Shown here piece by piece: positions 1 through 5,416 of a DNA stretch of 6,840 nucleotides. This DNA is from Pseudomonadota bacterium. Its GTDB lineage: Bacteria; Pseudomonadota; Alphaproteobacteria; Rhizobiales; Devosiaceae. The first letter of the stretch is position 1. Every line of letters begins with the position of its first letter. Where the stretch lies: the NCBI GenBank assembly GCA_023387585.1, contig JAEWHZ010000174.1, forward strand, positions 1 through 6,840. Reading direction: 5' to 3'. The translations under genes were made by a program, and so were the position numbers. Below the pieces are notes generated by a model that searched no databases, had not been told where the DNA came from, and saw only the letters and a list, made by a program, of their open reading frames with translations.

Positions 1-9
1 TTGTCCGTG

Positions 10-24
10 TTAATCTTGTCTTAA
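10..24 (+). promoter_or_regulatory. Candidate CtrA-type binding site (TTAA-N7-TTAA)
   Basis: Two TTAA tetramers at 10-13 and 21-24 are separated by exactly 7 bases, 32 bases before the ATG of the first gene. This is the core of the full CtrA site known in Caulobacter and other alphaproteobacteria (TTAA-N7-TTAAC), although the base after the second half is G rather than C. By eye TTAA occurs only three times in the whole window, so this spacing is unlikely to be trivial. Whether this organism's CtrA binds here is inference. Confidence 0.4.
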
Positions 25-56
25 GCCCATCTGTCCGGGCGGGGGATTTTTGACGC

Positions 57-1379
57 ATGAGCCTCAAGAACAACGCCGTCCGCCTCGCAGAGACCGTGCG
101 CGGGGTCGAGACCATGTCCCGCTTCGCGCTGGCCGTCCTGGCGCTGGCTTCGGGCGTCTACACCTATCTCGGGGTGCGCGACCTGCTCGACGGCTCCGCC
201 GGCTTCGTGTTCTTCGCCGCCATCATCTATTCGGTCGCCGTGGCGGTCGCCATCTACGCCTTCTGGAGCTTTTTGCTGCGCTTCGTGCCGCTGGTGATCT
301 CCGGCTTCCAGCGGCTGGCGCTGTTCGCCACCATGGGCCTGGGCTGCTTGATGATCATCGCCATGAGCTCCTGGCTCAACGCGGCGGCACTGGCCGGATC
401 GGCGGCGCTCGAGCAGCACATGGCGGTGACCCTGCAGGGCTATGCCGGCGATCTCGACCAGGCCCATGCCAATGCGCTGGCCGCCCAGAGCCTGCTGCCC
501 GACGTGCAGCGCGCCTCGGAGCGCTTTGCCCGGCTGGCCGTCGACGAGCGCGAATCCGGCGCCCTGACCGGCACCCAGGGTTCGGGCAGCGTGGTGCAGC
601 TTCTGGTGCAGATGTCGGCGCAGATGAACGAGCTCGCCACCTCGATCACCAATGCGCGCCCCGAGGTCGAGCGCCTGTTCGAGGAAGGCAGCGAGCGGCT
701 GGCCAATATGCGCGAGCTGGTGACGACGCCGGGCGATATCGGCCCGCGCTCGGACCGGTTCTCGGGCGAGGCGGTGCAATTGACAGCCGTGATCGCCGCC
801 CTGCAGCAGACCGGGGTCGCGCCCTCGGTGCAGCGCGCCGCCGCCGACCTGTCGGCCGGCTTCATCGCGCCCGTGGCCAATGGCAGCACAGCCGACCTGA
901 TGCAGCGCCAGGACCAGGTGATGGAGACGGTGCGCAGCTCGATCGCCGCGCAATCGGCGGCGCTGAGCCAGGCGGCGCAGGAGATCCTCGCCCAGCCCGA
1001 GGTCGAGCCGCGCCGCTTCGTGCCGCTCTCCAAGGCCGAGGCGGTGATTCGCTACTGGAGCGATTTCGTGCCTTCCTGGGCCGGCGCCATCTCCATCGAC
1101 CTGCTGCCCGTGGTGCTGGTTCTGGTGCTGATGATCGTCAACGATGCCATGCGCCGCGACGCCCAGGCCATGGACGAGGCCGAGACCATCACCGCCGCCG
1201 AGATGATCCGCGCCATGGCGCTCTATCGCCAGCTCAACGGCGAAACCGACACGGATGTCGGGATTCCCCCCATTGCCGAACCGCAGGCGGCGCTGGCACA
1301 GGCCGAGACCGCCGAGGCCACCGTGACCCCGATCGAGGCGGCGCAGCGCAAGCGCGGCGACGGGCCGGTGCGCACATGA
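57..1379 (+). CDS. Four-helix inner-membrane protein with large periplasmic domain, unknown function
   Basis: The 440-residue protein has hydrophobic segments at about 22-40, 50-74, 86-108 and 343-362. Residues of about 109-340 form a polar, Ala/Gln/Glu-rich and probably helical stretch between helices three and four. The Arg pair just after the last helix (MRRD, 365-368) fits the positive-inside rule, so I infer cytoplasmic N and C termini and a periplasmic domain of about 230 residues. The C-terminal tail (363-440) is acidic, then Ala/Glu-rich, ending in a basic stretch. The arrangement recalls sensor or scaffold proteins, but I see no HAMP, kinase, GGDEF or methyl-accepting motif and cannot name a family. 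The ATG at 57 is preceded by a weak purine run (GGGGGA, 41-46) about 10 bases away. The stop overlaps the start of the next gene (ATGA, 1376-1379), so the two are probably translationally coupled and functionally linked. Confidence 0.85.
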   Translation: MSLKNNAVRLAETVRGVETMSRFALAVLALASGVYTYLGVRDLLDGSAGFVFFAAIIYSVAVAVAIYAFWSFLLRFVPLVISGFQRLALFATMGLGCLMIIAMSSWLNAAALAGSAALEQHMAVTLQGYAGDLDQAHANALAAQSLLPDVQRASERFARLAVDERESGALTGTQGSGSVVQLLVQMSAQMNELATSITNARPEVERLFEEGSERLANMRELVTTPGDIGPRSDRFSGEAVQLTAVIAALQQTGVAPSVQRAAADLSAGFIAPVANGSTADLMQRQDQVMETVRSSIAAQSAALSQAAQEILAQPEVEPRRFVPLSKAEAVIRYWSDFVPSWAGAISIDLLPVVLVLVLMIVNDAMRRDAQAMDEAETITAAEMIRAMALYRQLNGETDTDVGIPPIAEPQAALAQAETAEATVTPIEAAQRKRGDGPVRT

Positions 1380-2158
1380 GCGCCGCAGCCGGCATCGGGC
1401 GCAAGGGGCTGCTCGGCTGGCTGGCAGATGACGGCGCCATCGTGCGCGCCACCTTCTTCCTCCTGCTCAGCGGCACCGCGGCCGTGCTCTATATCGACTA
1501 TCGCGAGCTGACCGCGCTCGACCCGCTGGCCAATCCGGCGCAATACGCCCCCATCCTGCCTCCCGCTTCGCCGGCCGGCGAGGGCGAGGCCTGGAGCCCG
1601 CAGATCTTCACCCCCTCCGAGGCGCTCGAGGCGCCGCTCGAGATCGCGCTCGAGGCCGGCGGCATATTGCGCCTCACCGGCAGCATCGAGCCCGGCTCGG
1701 CCGAGCGCTTTGCCGAGGAGATCGGCCGGCGCGGGGAATATGTCGACACGGTCGCGCTCGATTCGCCCGGCGGCTCGGTGCTCGACGCTATCGCCATCGG
1801 CCGCGCCATCCGCGAGGCCGGCTTCGGCACGCTGGTCGAATCGGGGAGCCTGTGCGCCTCGTCCTGCCCGCTGATTTTTGCCGGCGGGGTGACGCGCGAC
1901 GCAGCGGCCGACGCCGCCATCGGCGTCCACCAGATCTATGCCACGACCCCGGTGGCCGACGCGGCGGCGCTGGCGCTGGCCGCCGGCACCGCCATGTCCG
2001 AGGCCCAGCGCGCCACCGCCACAATCACGCGCTATCTGATCGAGGTCGGTATCGATCCGGCCCTGTGGATCCACGCGCTGGAGACGCCGCCGGACCGGCT
2101 TTATTACCTGACGCCGCAGGAGGTGAGCGAATATCGCCTGACCACGGCGGGTGTTTGA
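1376..2158 (+). CDS. Membrane-anchored ClpP/SppA-fold protein (COG3904-like), putative periplasmic serine peptidase
   Basis: The 260-residue protein has one hydrophobic segment at about 23-40, then a Pro/Ala linker (about 45-85), then a crotonase/ClpP-fold domain (about 88-255). Family landmarks visible in order are a strand ending in DSPGGS (129-134), the helix AIAIGRAIREAGF (138-150), the Cys-bounded motif CASSC (160-164), the glycine turn FAGG (168-171) followed by VTR, and GVHQ (183-186). In COG3904-type proteins the Ser of the CaSaC motif and the His of GVH are the likely active-site pair, so Ser162 (or Ser163) and His185 are candidates. That is inference by family, and proteolysis has not been shown for most members. 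The anchor and linker imply the domain faces the periplasm. No clear Shine-Dalgarno is visible, and the ATG lies inside the stop of the upstream gene, so coupling is likely. The large periplasmic domain of the upstream protein is a plausible partner or substrate. Confidence 0.85.
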   Translation: MSAAAGIGRKGLLGWLADDGAIVRATFFLLLSGTAAVLYIDYRELTALDPLANPAQYAPILPPASPAGEGEAWSPQIFTPSEALEAPLEIALEAGGILRLTGSIEPGSAERFAEEIGRRGEYVDTVALDSPGGSVLDAIAIGRAIREAGFGTLVESGSLCASSCPLIFAGGVTRDAAADAAIGVHQIYATTPVADAAALALAAGTAMSEAQRATATITRYLIEVGIDPALWIHALETPPDRLYYLTPQEVSEYRLTTAGV

Positions 2159-2169
2159 GTTTTTGTGAT

Positions 2170-2196
2170 GGAACCGGTTCGGGTCTCGCCGGTTCC
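2170..2196 (+). terminator. Perfect 8-bp stem-loop after the membrane pair (possible terminator)
   Basis: GGAACCGG (2170-2177) and CCGGTTCC (2189-2196) are exact inverted repeats with an 11-base loop, 11 bases after the stop of the COG3904-like gene. No T-run follows on either strand, so it is not a classic intrinsic terminator. A Rho-assisted end, an mRNA-stabilising hairpin or an operator are alternatives. The left arm also sits in a 10-base palindrome, GAACCGGTTC (2171-2180). Confidence 0.35.
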
Positions 2197-2227
2197 GACT
2201 GGTTGAGCATGGGCATTGGAGGCCGAT

Positions 2228-2527
2228 ATGTCCGAAAGCCACACATTGACACGACACAGGGACATCCAGAACTGGGTGTCCGACCGCAAAGGACTGCCGG
2301 CGATCGCGCGCCAGACCGACAGTTTCGGGCAGATGCGCGCCCGGCTGTGCCTGAGCTTCGAGCGGCGCCGCCGCGACGCCGCCAATCGCGCCAAGGAGGA
2401 CGACGGCATGAGCCCGTGCTCCTGGAGCGCCTGGCTGGCCGAGCTCGACCGCCAGAACCTGGCGCTGCGGGTCAGGCCGGGCGGCGAAACCAGTTTCGAG
2501 TTCGTCAACCGCTCGGACCTGAACTGA
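2228..2527 (+). CDS. Small soluble protein, paralogue of the protein at 4522-4818, unknown function
   Basis: The 99-residue protein has no signal peptide or membrane segment. The ATG at 2228 has a strong GGAGG (2218-2222) five bases upstream. A TTG at 2216 in the same frame overlaps that ribosome site and is therefore rejected as the start. Visible landmarks are LTRHRDIQNW (7-16), Pro24, LSF (42-44), WSAWL (66-70), LAL (78-80), PGG (84-86) and FEFVNR (90-95). The same landmarks in the same order occur in the protein at 4522-4818. The middle (residues 45-58) is strongly basic (ERRRRDAANRAKED), unlike the acidic equivalent in the paralogue. I associate this W...P / WxxWL / FV.R pattern with small uncharacterised proteins of Rhizobiales-like bacteria, sometimes mislabelled in databases as glucan-branching enzymes, but this is memory and not a search result. 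No function is assigned. Confidence 0.82.
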   Translation: MSESHTLTRHRDIQNWVSDRKGLPAIARQTDSFGQMRARLCLSFERRRRDAANRAKEDDGMSPCSWSAWLAELDRQNLALRVRPGGETSFEFVNRSDLN

Positions 2528-2536
2528 GTTCCGGCT

Positions 2537-2561
2537 CGGTCGCATAACGAAGGACCGTTTT
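2537..2561 (+). terminator. Weak intrinsic-terminator candidate between convergent genes
   Basis: CGGTC (2537-2541) can pair with GACCG (2553-2557), with an 11-base loop, followed by TTTT (2558-2561). It lies in the 33-base gap after the small protein gene, in the right orientation to end its transcript. The stem is only 5 bp and the T-run short, so this is a weak call. Confidence 0.3.
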
Positions 2562-3775
2562 CAGTCGCGATCGGCGGAGTTCGCGGCGCGCGGCACGATG
2601 AACGGTATTTGCGGCACGGCGTCGTCCTCGATCGGGGCGACGCGCACCCGGTCGCGGCCGTCGCGCTTGGCCTGATAGAGCGCCCGGTCGGCCCGGCGAA
2701 GGGTGTCGGCGACGCTGTCCCCCGGCTCGATCCCGGCCACCCCGAAGCTGACCGTCGGACGGGTGCGGACGGAATCGAACCGCGCCAGCGCAAAACCCTG
2801 CCGCACGCTTTCGGCGAACAACCGCGCCCCATTGACCTCGACGCCGGGCAGGAACACGACGAACTCCTCGCCGCCGAGCCGGGCGGCGATGAAATATGGC
2901 CCCGCCGCCTCCGCCAGGACGCGCCCGAAGCCGGCGATGACGGCATCGCCCGCCTCATGGCCGTGATGGTCGTTGACCTGCTTGAAACGGTCGAGATCGG
3001 CCATGACCATGGTGCCGGGCAGGCGGGAGCGGCGCAGATTGGCCATGGCCGGCACCATACGCTCCTCGAAGCCGCGCCGGTTGAGCAGGCCGCTCAGTCG
3101 GTCGGTCTCGGAGCGCGCCGTCATTTCCTCCATCACGTCGCGCACCAGGATCAGCAGCAGCATCAGCCCGTTGGCGATCAGCAGGATGCCGGTGACCGTC
3201 TGCGAGATGGCTGCGTAATCGCTGGCGATATAGTCCTGCGGCCGGGCGCCCGAGCCGACGGCGGCGGCGATCAGCGGCTTGGCGAGGAACTGCAGCGCGC
3301 TGACCGCGAACAGCCCGATCAGCACCCTGTCCAGCGCGCGCAGCGGCCGGGCGCGGGCGACCACCGTCATCGACAGCGCCATCATCGCTGCATAGGGAAA
3401 CTGGTAGAGCGTCATGCGCAGGAAACTGTCGCGCGGCCAGCCGATGATGACGAATATGCCCACGGCGCCGAACGCCAGCAGCGCCGCGAGTCCGCGCCGG
3501 GGCGCGGCGACGCGGTAATGGCGCGCCAGCCCGATGACGACCAGCGCCAGCGCCAGCAGGAAGGAGAGGAAAATGCCGATGCCGACCGGGTGCGGATCGG
3601 TCTGGAACGGTAGCGCGAATTCGAGCAGCACATGGATGACGCCCAGCGCGTAGCCGGCCGAGACCCACAGGGCGGCGTCGTTGCGCTTCTGATAGGCGGC
3701 GATCACGCCGAAGCCGAGCGCGAAGATTCCGGCGACGCAGAGATTGATCACCAGGATGAAATGCGCGGCACCCAT
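2561..3775 (-). CDS. Membrane-bound diguanylate cyclase (multi-helix sensor plus GGDEF domain)
   Basis: This 404-residue protein should make c-di-GMP from two GTP. The N-terminal half (1-212) holds about seven hydrophobic segments (roughly 5-27, 35-55, 64-84, 96-113, 121-140, 150-172 and 190-212), so it is an integral-membrane sensory region. I cannot assign it to a named sensor family. The GGDEF domain spans about 220-380. It shows DxLSGLLNRRGF-like residues (225-236), metal-binding Asp260 in MADLDRFKQVND (258-269), HGHEAGD (271-277), the active-site loop GGEEF (301-305), VSFGVA (342-347) and the terminal LRRADRALYQAK helix (359-370). All catalytic landmarks are intact, so activity is likely. 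The inhibitory I-site RxxD that normally sits five residues before GGEEF is absent (GPYF, 292-295). No EAL domain follows. The start at 3775 leads directly into the first helix but has only a weak ribosome site. The gene lies 72 bases downstream of, and on the same strand as, the DUF4893 gene. The input signal is unknown. Confidence 0.95.
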   Translation of the reverse strand: MGAAHFILVINLCVAGIFALGFGVIAAYQKRNDAALWVSAGYALGVIHVLLEFALPFQTDPHPVGIGIFLSFLLALALVVIGLARHYRVAAPRRGLAALLAFGAVGIFVIIGWPRDSFLRMTLYQFPYAAMMALSMTVVARARPLRALDRVLIGLFAVSALQFLAKPLIAAAVGSGARPQDYIASDYAAISQTVTGILLIANGLMLLLILVRDVMEEMTARSETDRLSGLLNRRGFEERMVPAMANLRRSRLPGTMVMADLDRFKQVNDHHGHEAGDAVIAGFGRVLAEAAGPYFIAARLGGEEFVVFLPGVEVNGARLFAESVRQGFALARFDSVRTRPTVSFGVAGIEPGDSVADTLRRADRALYQAKRDGRDRVRVAPIEDDAVPQIPFIVPRAANSADRD

Positions 3776-3815
3776 GGCTGGCCCGTTCGTGCTCCGATGG
3801 GCTGGAACCTAGCCG

Positions 3816-3838
3816 GACGCGGCAAAGATAGGCTTAAG
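3816..3838 (-). promoter_or_regulatory. AT-rich motif upstream of the diguanylate cyclase, similar to the motif before the first gene
   Basis: Read on the minus strand, this gap contains CTTAAGCCTATCTTT, which matches CTTAAGCCCATCTGT at 20-34 (+) at 13 of 15 positions. In both places the motif precedes a gene pointing in the same direction, 31 and 57 bases from the start codon when measured from the CTTAAG core. It holds the only other TTAA I found in the window. It may be part of a shared promoter or regulator site. No -35/-10 pair can be assigned with confidence. Confidence 0.3.
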
Positions 3839-3847
3839 AAAATCGGT

Positions 3848-4438
3848 TCAGCGTGGCGTGAGCAGCAGGATGTCGAAATGGCTCTCGAACTGCGGCGCCG
3901 GCAATTCGAGCACCAGACGCGGATCCTCGGCGCCGACGCGATAGAGGCACCCGACCTGGTCGCGCTCGGCATCGGCGCCATAGGCGATCGGTGCCTCGTC
4001 GGAATAGTTCAGCGCCCCGGCATAGAGCAGCCCGTCTCCGGATGGCACCAGCGTGCCCGACAGCTGCTGCGATCCCGTGGTCTTGAGCAGCCCGTAACCG
4101 CCCTTCGCGGCCGAAATCTCGCAGGAAAAATCCTGATAGACGATGAGGGGCGAGAGGCCGCCGAGCTTGATGGTCCGACACAGGTAGTTCCCCGGGGCGA
4201 TCTCGCTGGCCGGCGCCAGCCCATCGGCGTAAAGGCCGCCGATCAGCGCCCTGTCGGCGGCGCCGCCTTCGGCCATGGCCGCGGCAAGACCGCGCAGGCG
4301 CGACGTGGGGAGCCCTTCGAGGCGCCCGGCATCGAAGGGGGTGAGCCGTTCGTCACCTTGGCACGGTTCCAGCGCGGCCGCGGCGCCAGGCGCCAGCAAG
4401 GCGGCGAACATCATCGCCATCGTGACAAATTTCGCCAT
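3848..4438 (-). CDS. Secreted DUF4893-family protein
   Basis: The 196-residue protein has a clear signal peptide: basic start MAKF, hydrophobic core (5-16) and an Ala-rich cleavage region (APGAAAA, 16-22). The mature protein should be periplasmic. The pattern matches what I know of DUF4893, which has no established function: PGNYLCRTIKLG (82-93), YQDFSCEI (101-108), a Gly/Thr-rich GSQQLSGTL strand (122-130), LLYAGAL (137-143), YGADAERDQVGCL (153-165) and the C-terminal PQFESHFDILLL (182-193). Four cysteines (26, 87, 106, 164) could form disulfides in the periplasm. The ATG at 4438 is preceded by a perfect AGGAGG (minus strand, 4449-4444) five bases away. The gene is divergent from the small protein at 4522 across an 83-base gap and is followed on the same strand by the diguanylate cyclase. 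Co-transcription is possible but not shown. Confidence 0.88.
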   Translation of the reverse strand: MAKFVTMAMMFAALLAPGAAAALEPCQGDERLTPFDAGRLEGLPTSRLRGLAAAMAEGGAADRALIGGLYADGLAPASEIAPGNYLCRTIKLGGLSPLIVYQDFSCEISAAKGGYGLLKTTGSQQLSGTLVPSGDGLLYAGALNYSDEAPIAYGADAERDQVGCLYRVGAEDPRLVLELPAPQFESHFDILLLTPR

Positions 4439-4521
4439 TGTGACCTCCTCGCGTTTGCGCTTGCATGGCCTGCAACCTTGGCGCCCCGATGGCGATTGAT
4501 CGCAATCCGAAGGAGTATCGC
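4439..4521. promoter_or_regulatory. Divergent promoter region with two short dyads
   Basis: This 83-base gap must drive the DUF4893 gene leftward and the small-protein gene rightward. It holds the ribosome sites of both genes (AGGAGG on minus, AAGGAG at 4510-4515 on plus). It also holds two inverted repeats: TTGCA-N5-TGCAA (4461-4475) and GATTG-N4-CAATC (4494-4507). Either could be an operator; the first is central between the genes. I cannot place confident -35 and -10 boxes. Confidence 0.4.
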
Positions 4522-4818
4522 ATGACCCAATACCTCACCGACCGCGACACGATCCGGCAATGGGCCGAGGCCAGGGGTGGCAATCCGGTGCTGCTGGAGA
4601 TGCCCGACGGCACTGGCACGCGCACCGTGCTGCAACTCAGCTTCGGCCAGGACTCGCTCAACGCCGAAGGCAATGAGGGCCCGGACCGCGTCGACGGCTA
4701 CCGGCTCGTCGGCTGGGCCGAATGGCTAGACGCGCTCGAGGCCAACGGCCTGGCGCTGGCGGTGACCGAGGATCCCGCAGGCGGCAACGAGGCCGAATAC
4801 ACTTTTGTGCCGCGCTGA
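4522..4818 (+). CDS. Small acidic soluble protein, paralogue of the protein at 2228-2527, unknown function
   Basis: The 98-residue protein has no signal or membrane segment. The ATG at 4522 follows AAGGAG (4510-4515) by six bases. An in-frame earlier start at 4465 would run through the divergent promoter region and is rejected. Key residues are LTDRDTIRQW (5-14), RGGNP (18-22), LQLSF (37-41), WAEWL (65-69), LAL (77-79) and YTFVPR (93-98). The W-to-P spacing (8 residues), the W-x-x-W-L box and the terminal FV-x-R match the protein at 2228-2527, so the two descend from one ancestor. This copy looks closer to the usual family form (RGG-N-P, acidic middle) than the basic one. It resembles small uncharacterised proteins common in Rhizobiales-like genomes; that is recollection only. 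Role unknown. Confidence 0.85.
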   Translation: MTQYLTDRDTIRQWAEARGGNPVLLEMPDGTGTRTVLQLSFGQDSLNAEGNEGPDRVDGYRLVGWAEWLDALEANGLALAVTEDPAGGNEAEYTFVPR

Positions 4819-4833
4819 CGCTCGCGCTTCCCC

Positions 4834-4849
4834 GACGCGGCAAGATTAG
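4834..4849 (+). repeat. Short intergenic motif GACGCGGCAAGATTAG, near-copy of 3816-3831
   Basis: The first ten bases (GACGCGGCAA) are identical at 3816-3825 and 4834-4843 on the plus strand, and the following six (AGATAG versus GATTAG) are similar. Both copies lie in non-coding gaps. The reverse complement contains TAATCTTG, which also occurs at 11-18 (+). It is short enough that chance in GC-rich DNA cannot be excluded. Confidence 0.25.
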
Positions 4850-4917
4850 CACGCCTGAGCAGGTTGAGGCCCGCGTCGGCCGATGCCACCCTCAGCCCCA
4901 CCGTCGGGGAGCGTGCG

Positions 4918-5367
4918 ATGCGGAAATGGCTGTTCGGGATTGTGGCGCTCGGCCTTTCGGCAGGGCCGGCTGCCGCATGGAGCGAGATGCTCGAAGCGCA
5001 CGGCGCCTGCTATGCGCGTGATTACGGCGCCCAGCATCTGGCGAGCCATCCACATCAGCGCGTGTCCCGAATATTCCTGAGCAACACCGCGCTCGCCGAT
5101 CCGGCACACAAGGGCGCGGTGCTGCGCTTCGGCGTCGCCCTGCGCGACGGCGCGCAATACGAGGCCAACGCCTATTGCACCGCGACCCGGTGCAGCCTCG
5201 AGGGCGATGGCGGCACTTTCGAAGTGACGCGCTCGCGCGAAGCCCTGCGCCTCACCGTCGACGGCTTTCTCGGCCTTGAGGACGCGGCCGGATGGTCGGG
5301 CAACCTCTATGAAAGCGACGACCGGGTCTTCATCCTCTTTCCGGCCCGGCCCGCTGCGTGCGGATAA
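4918..5367 (+). CDS. Small secreted cysteine-containing protein, unknown function
   Basis: The 149-residue protein begins with a textbook signal peptide: MRK, hydrophobic core WLFGIVALGLSAG (4-16) and cleavage after PAAA (17-20), leaving Trp21 as the likely first mature residue. The mature domain is about 129 residues with cysteines at 31, 87, 92 and 148. The motif YCTATRCSLEGDGGTFEV (86-103) and a C-terminal region rich in aromatic and acidic residues suggest a small beta-rich periplasmic domain with one or two disulfides. The ATG at 4918 has GGGAG (4907-4911) six bases upstream. An earlier in-frame TTG at 4864 would bury the signal peptide and is rejected. It follows the 98-residue protein gene by 99 bases on the same strand and converges on ilvD. 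I do not recognise the family. Confidence 0.8.
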   Translation: MRKWLFGIVALGLSAGPAAAWSEMLEAHGACYARDYGAQHLASHPHQRVSRIFLSNTALADPAHKGAVLRFGVALRDGAQYEANAYCTATRCSLEGDGGTFEVTRSREALRLTVDGFLGLEDAAGWSGNLYESDDRVFILFPARPAACG

Positions 5368-5374
5368 CGGCAAA

Positions 5375-5394
5375 GGGCGGCACTGCCCCTCGCC
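5375..5394. terminator. Weak hairpin between convergent genes
   Basis: The 49-base gap between the secreted protein gene and ilvD has GGGC (5375-5378) and GCCC (5385-5388) as a 4-bp inverted repeat. On the minus strand this is followed by TTTG, the orientation needed to end the ilvD transcript. The stem is short, so this may not be the real terminator. Nothing stronger is visible in the gap. Confidence 0.22.
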
Positions 5395-5416
5395 ATTACG
5401 TCAATAAACGAACGCT

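Noticed and set aside
21..953. Long minus-strand open frame (310 codons) antisense to the first gene
   Set aside because: Rich in His, Arg, Gly and Gln with no domain, typical of a GC-rich shadow. The plus-strand frame has coherent membrane helices and is coupled to the next gene.
1223..2545. Long minus-strand open frame (440 codons) across two genes and a gap
   Set aside because: Low-complexity Arg/Gly/Ala composition and it covers three clear plus-strand features.
1852..2547. Plus-strand frame of 231 codons overlapping the COG3904-like gene and the small protein gene
   Set aside because: Arg/Gly-rich out-of-frame translation of two better-supported genes.
2609..3613. Plus-strand open frame (334 codons) opposite the diguanylate cyclase
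   Set aside because: His/Gln/Asp/Arg-rich shadow. The opposite strand carries an unmistakable GGDEF domain.
3632..4525. Plus-strand open frame (297 codons) opposite the DUF4893 gene
   Set aside because: No recognisable motifs. The minus strand has a signal peptide, a perfect ribosome site and family motifs.
57..5367. A toxin-antitoxin or defence island
   Set aside because: The small proteins have no toxin, antitoxin, nuclease or helix-turn-helix motif. Their spacing and opposite-strand neighbours do not form a two-gene module, and there are no mobile-element marks or composition shifts.
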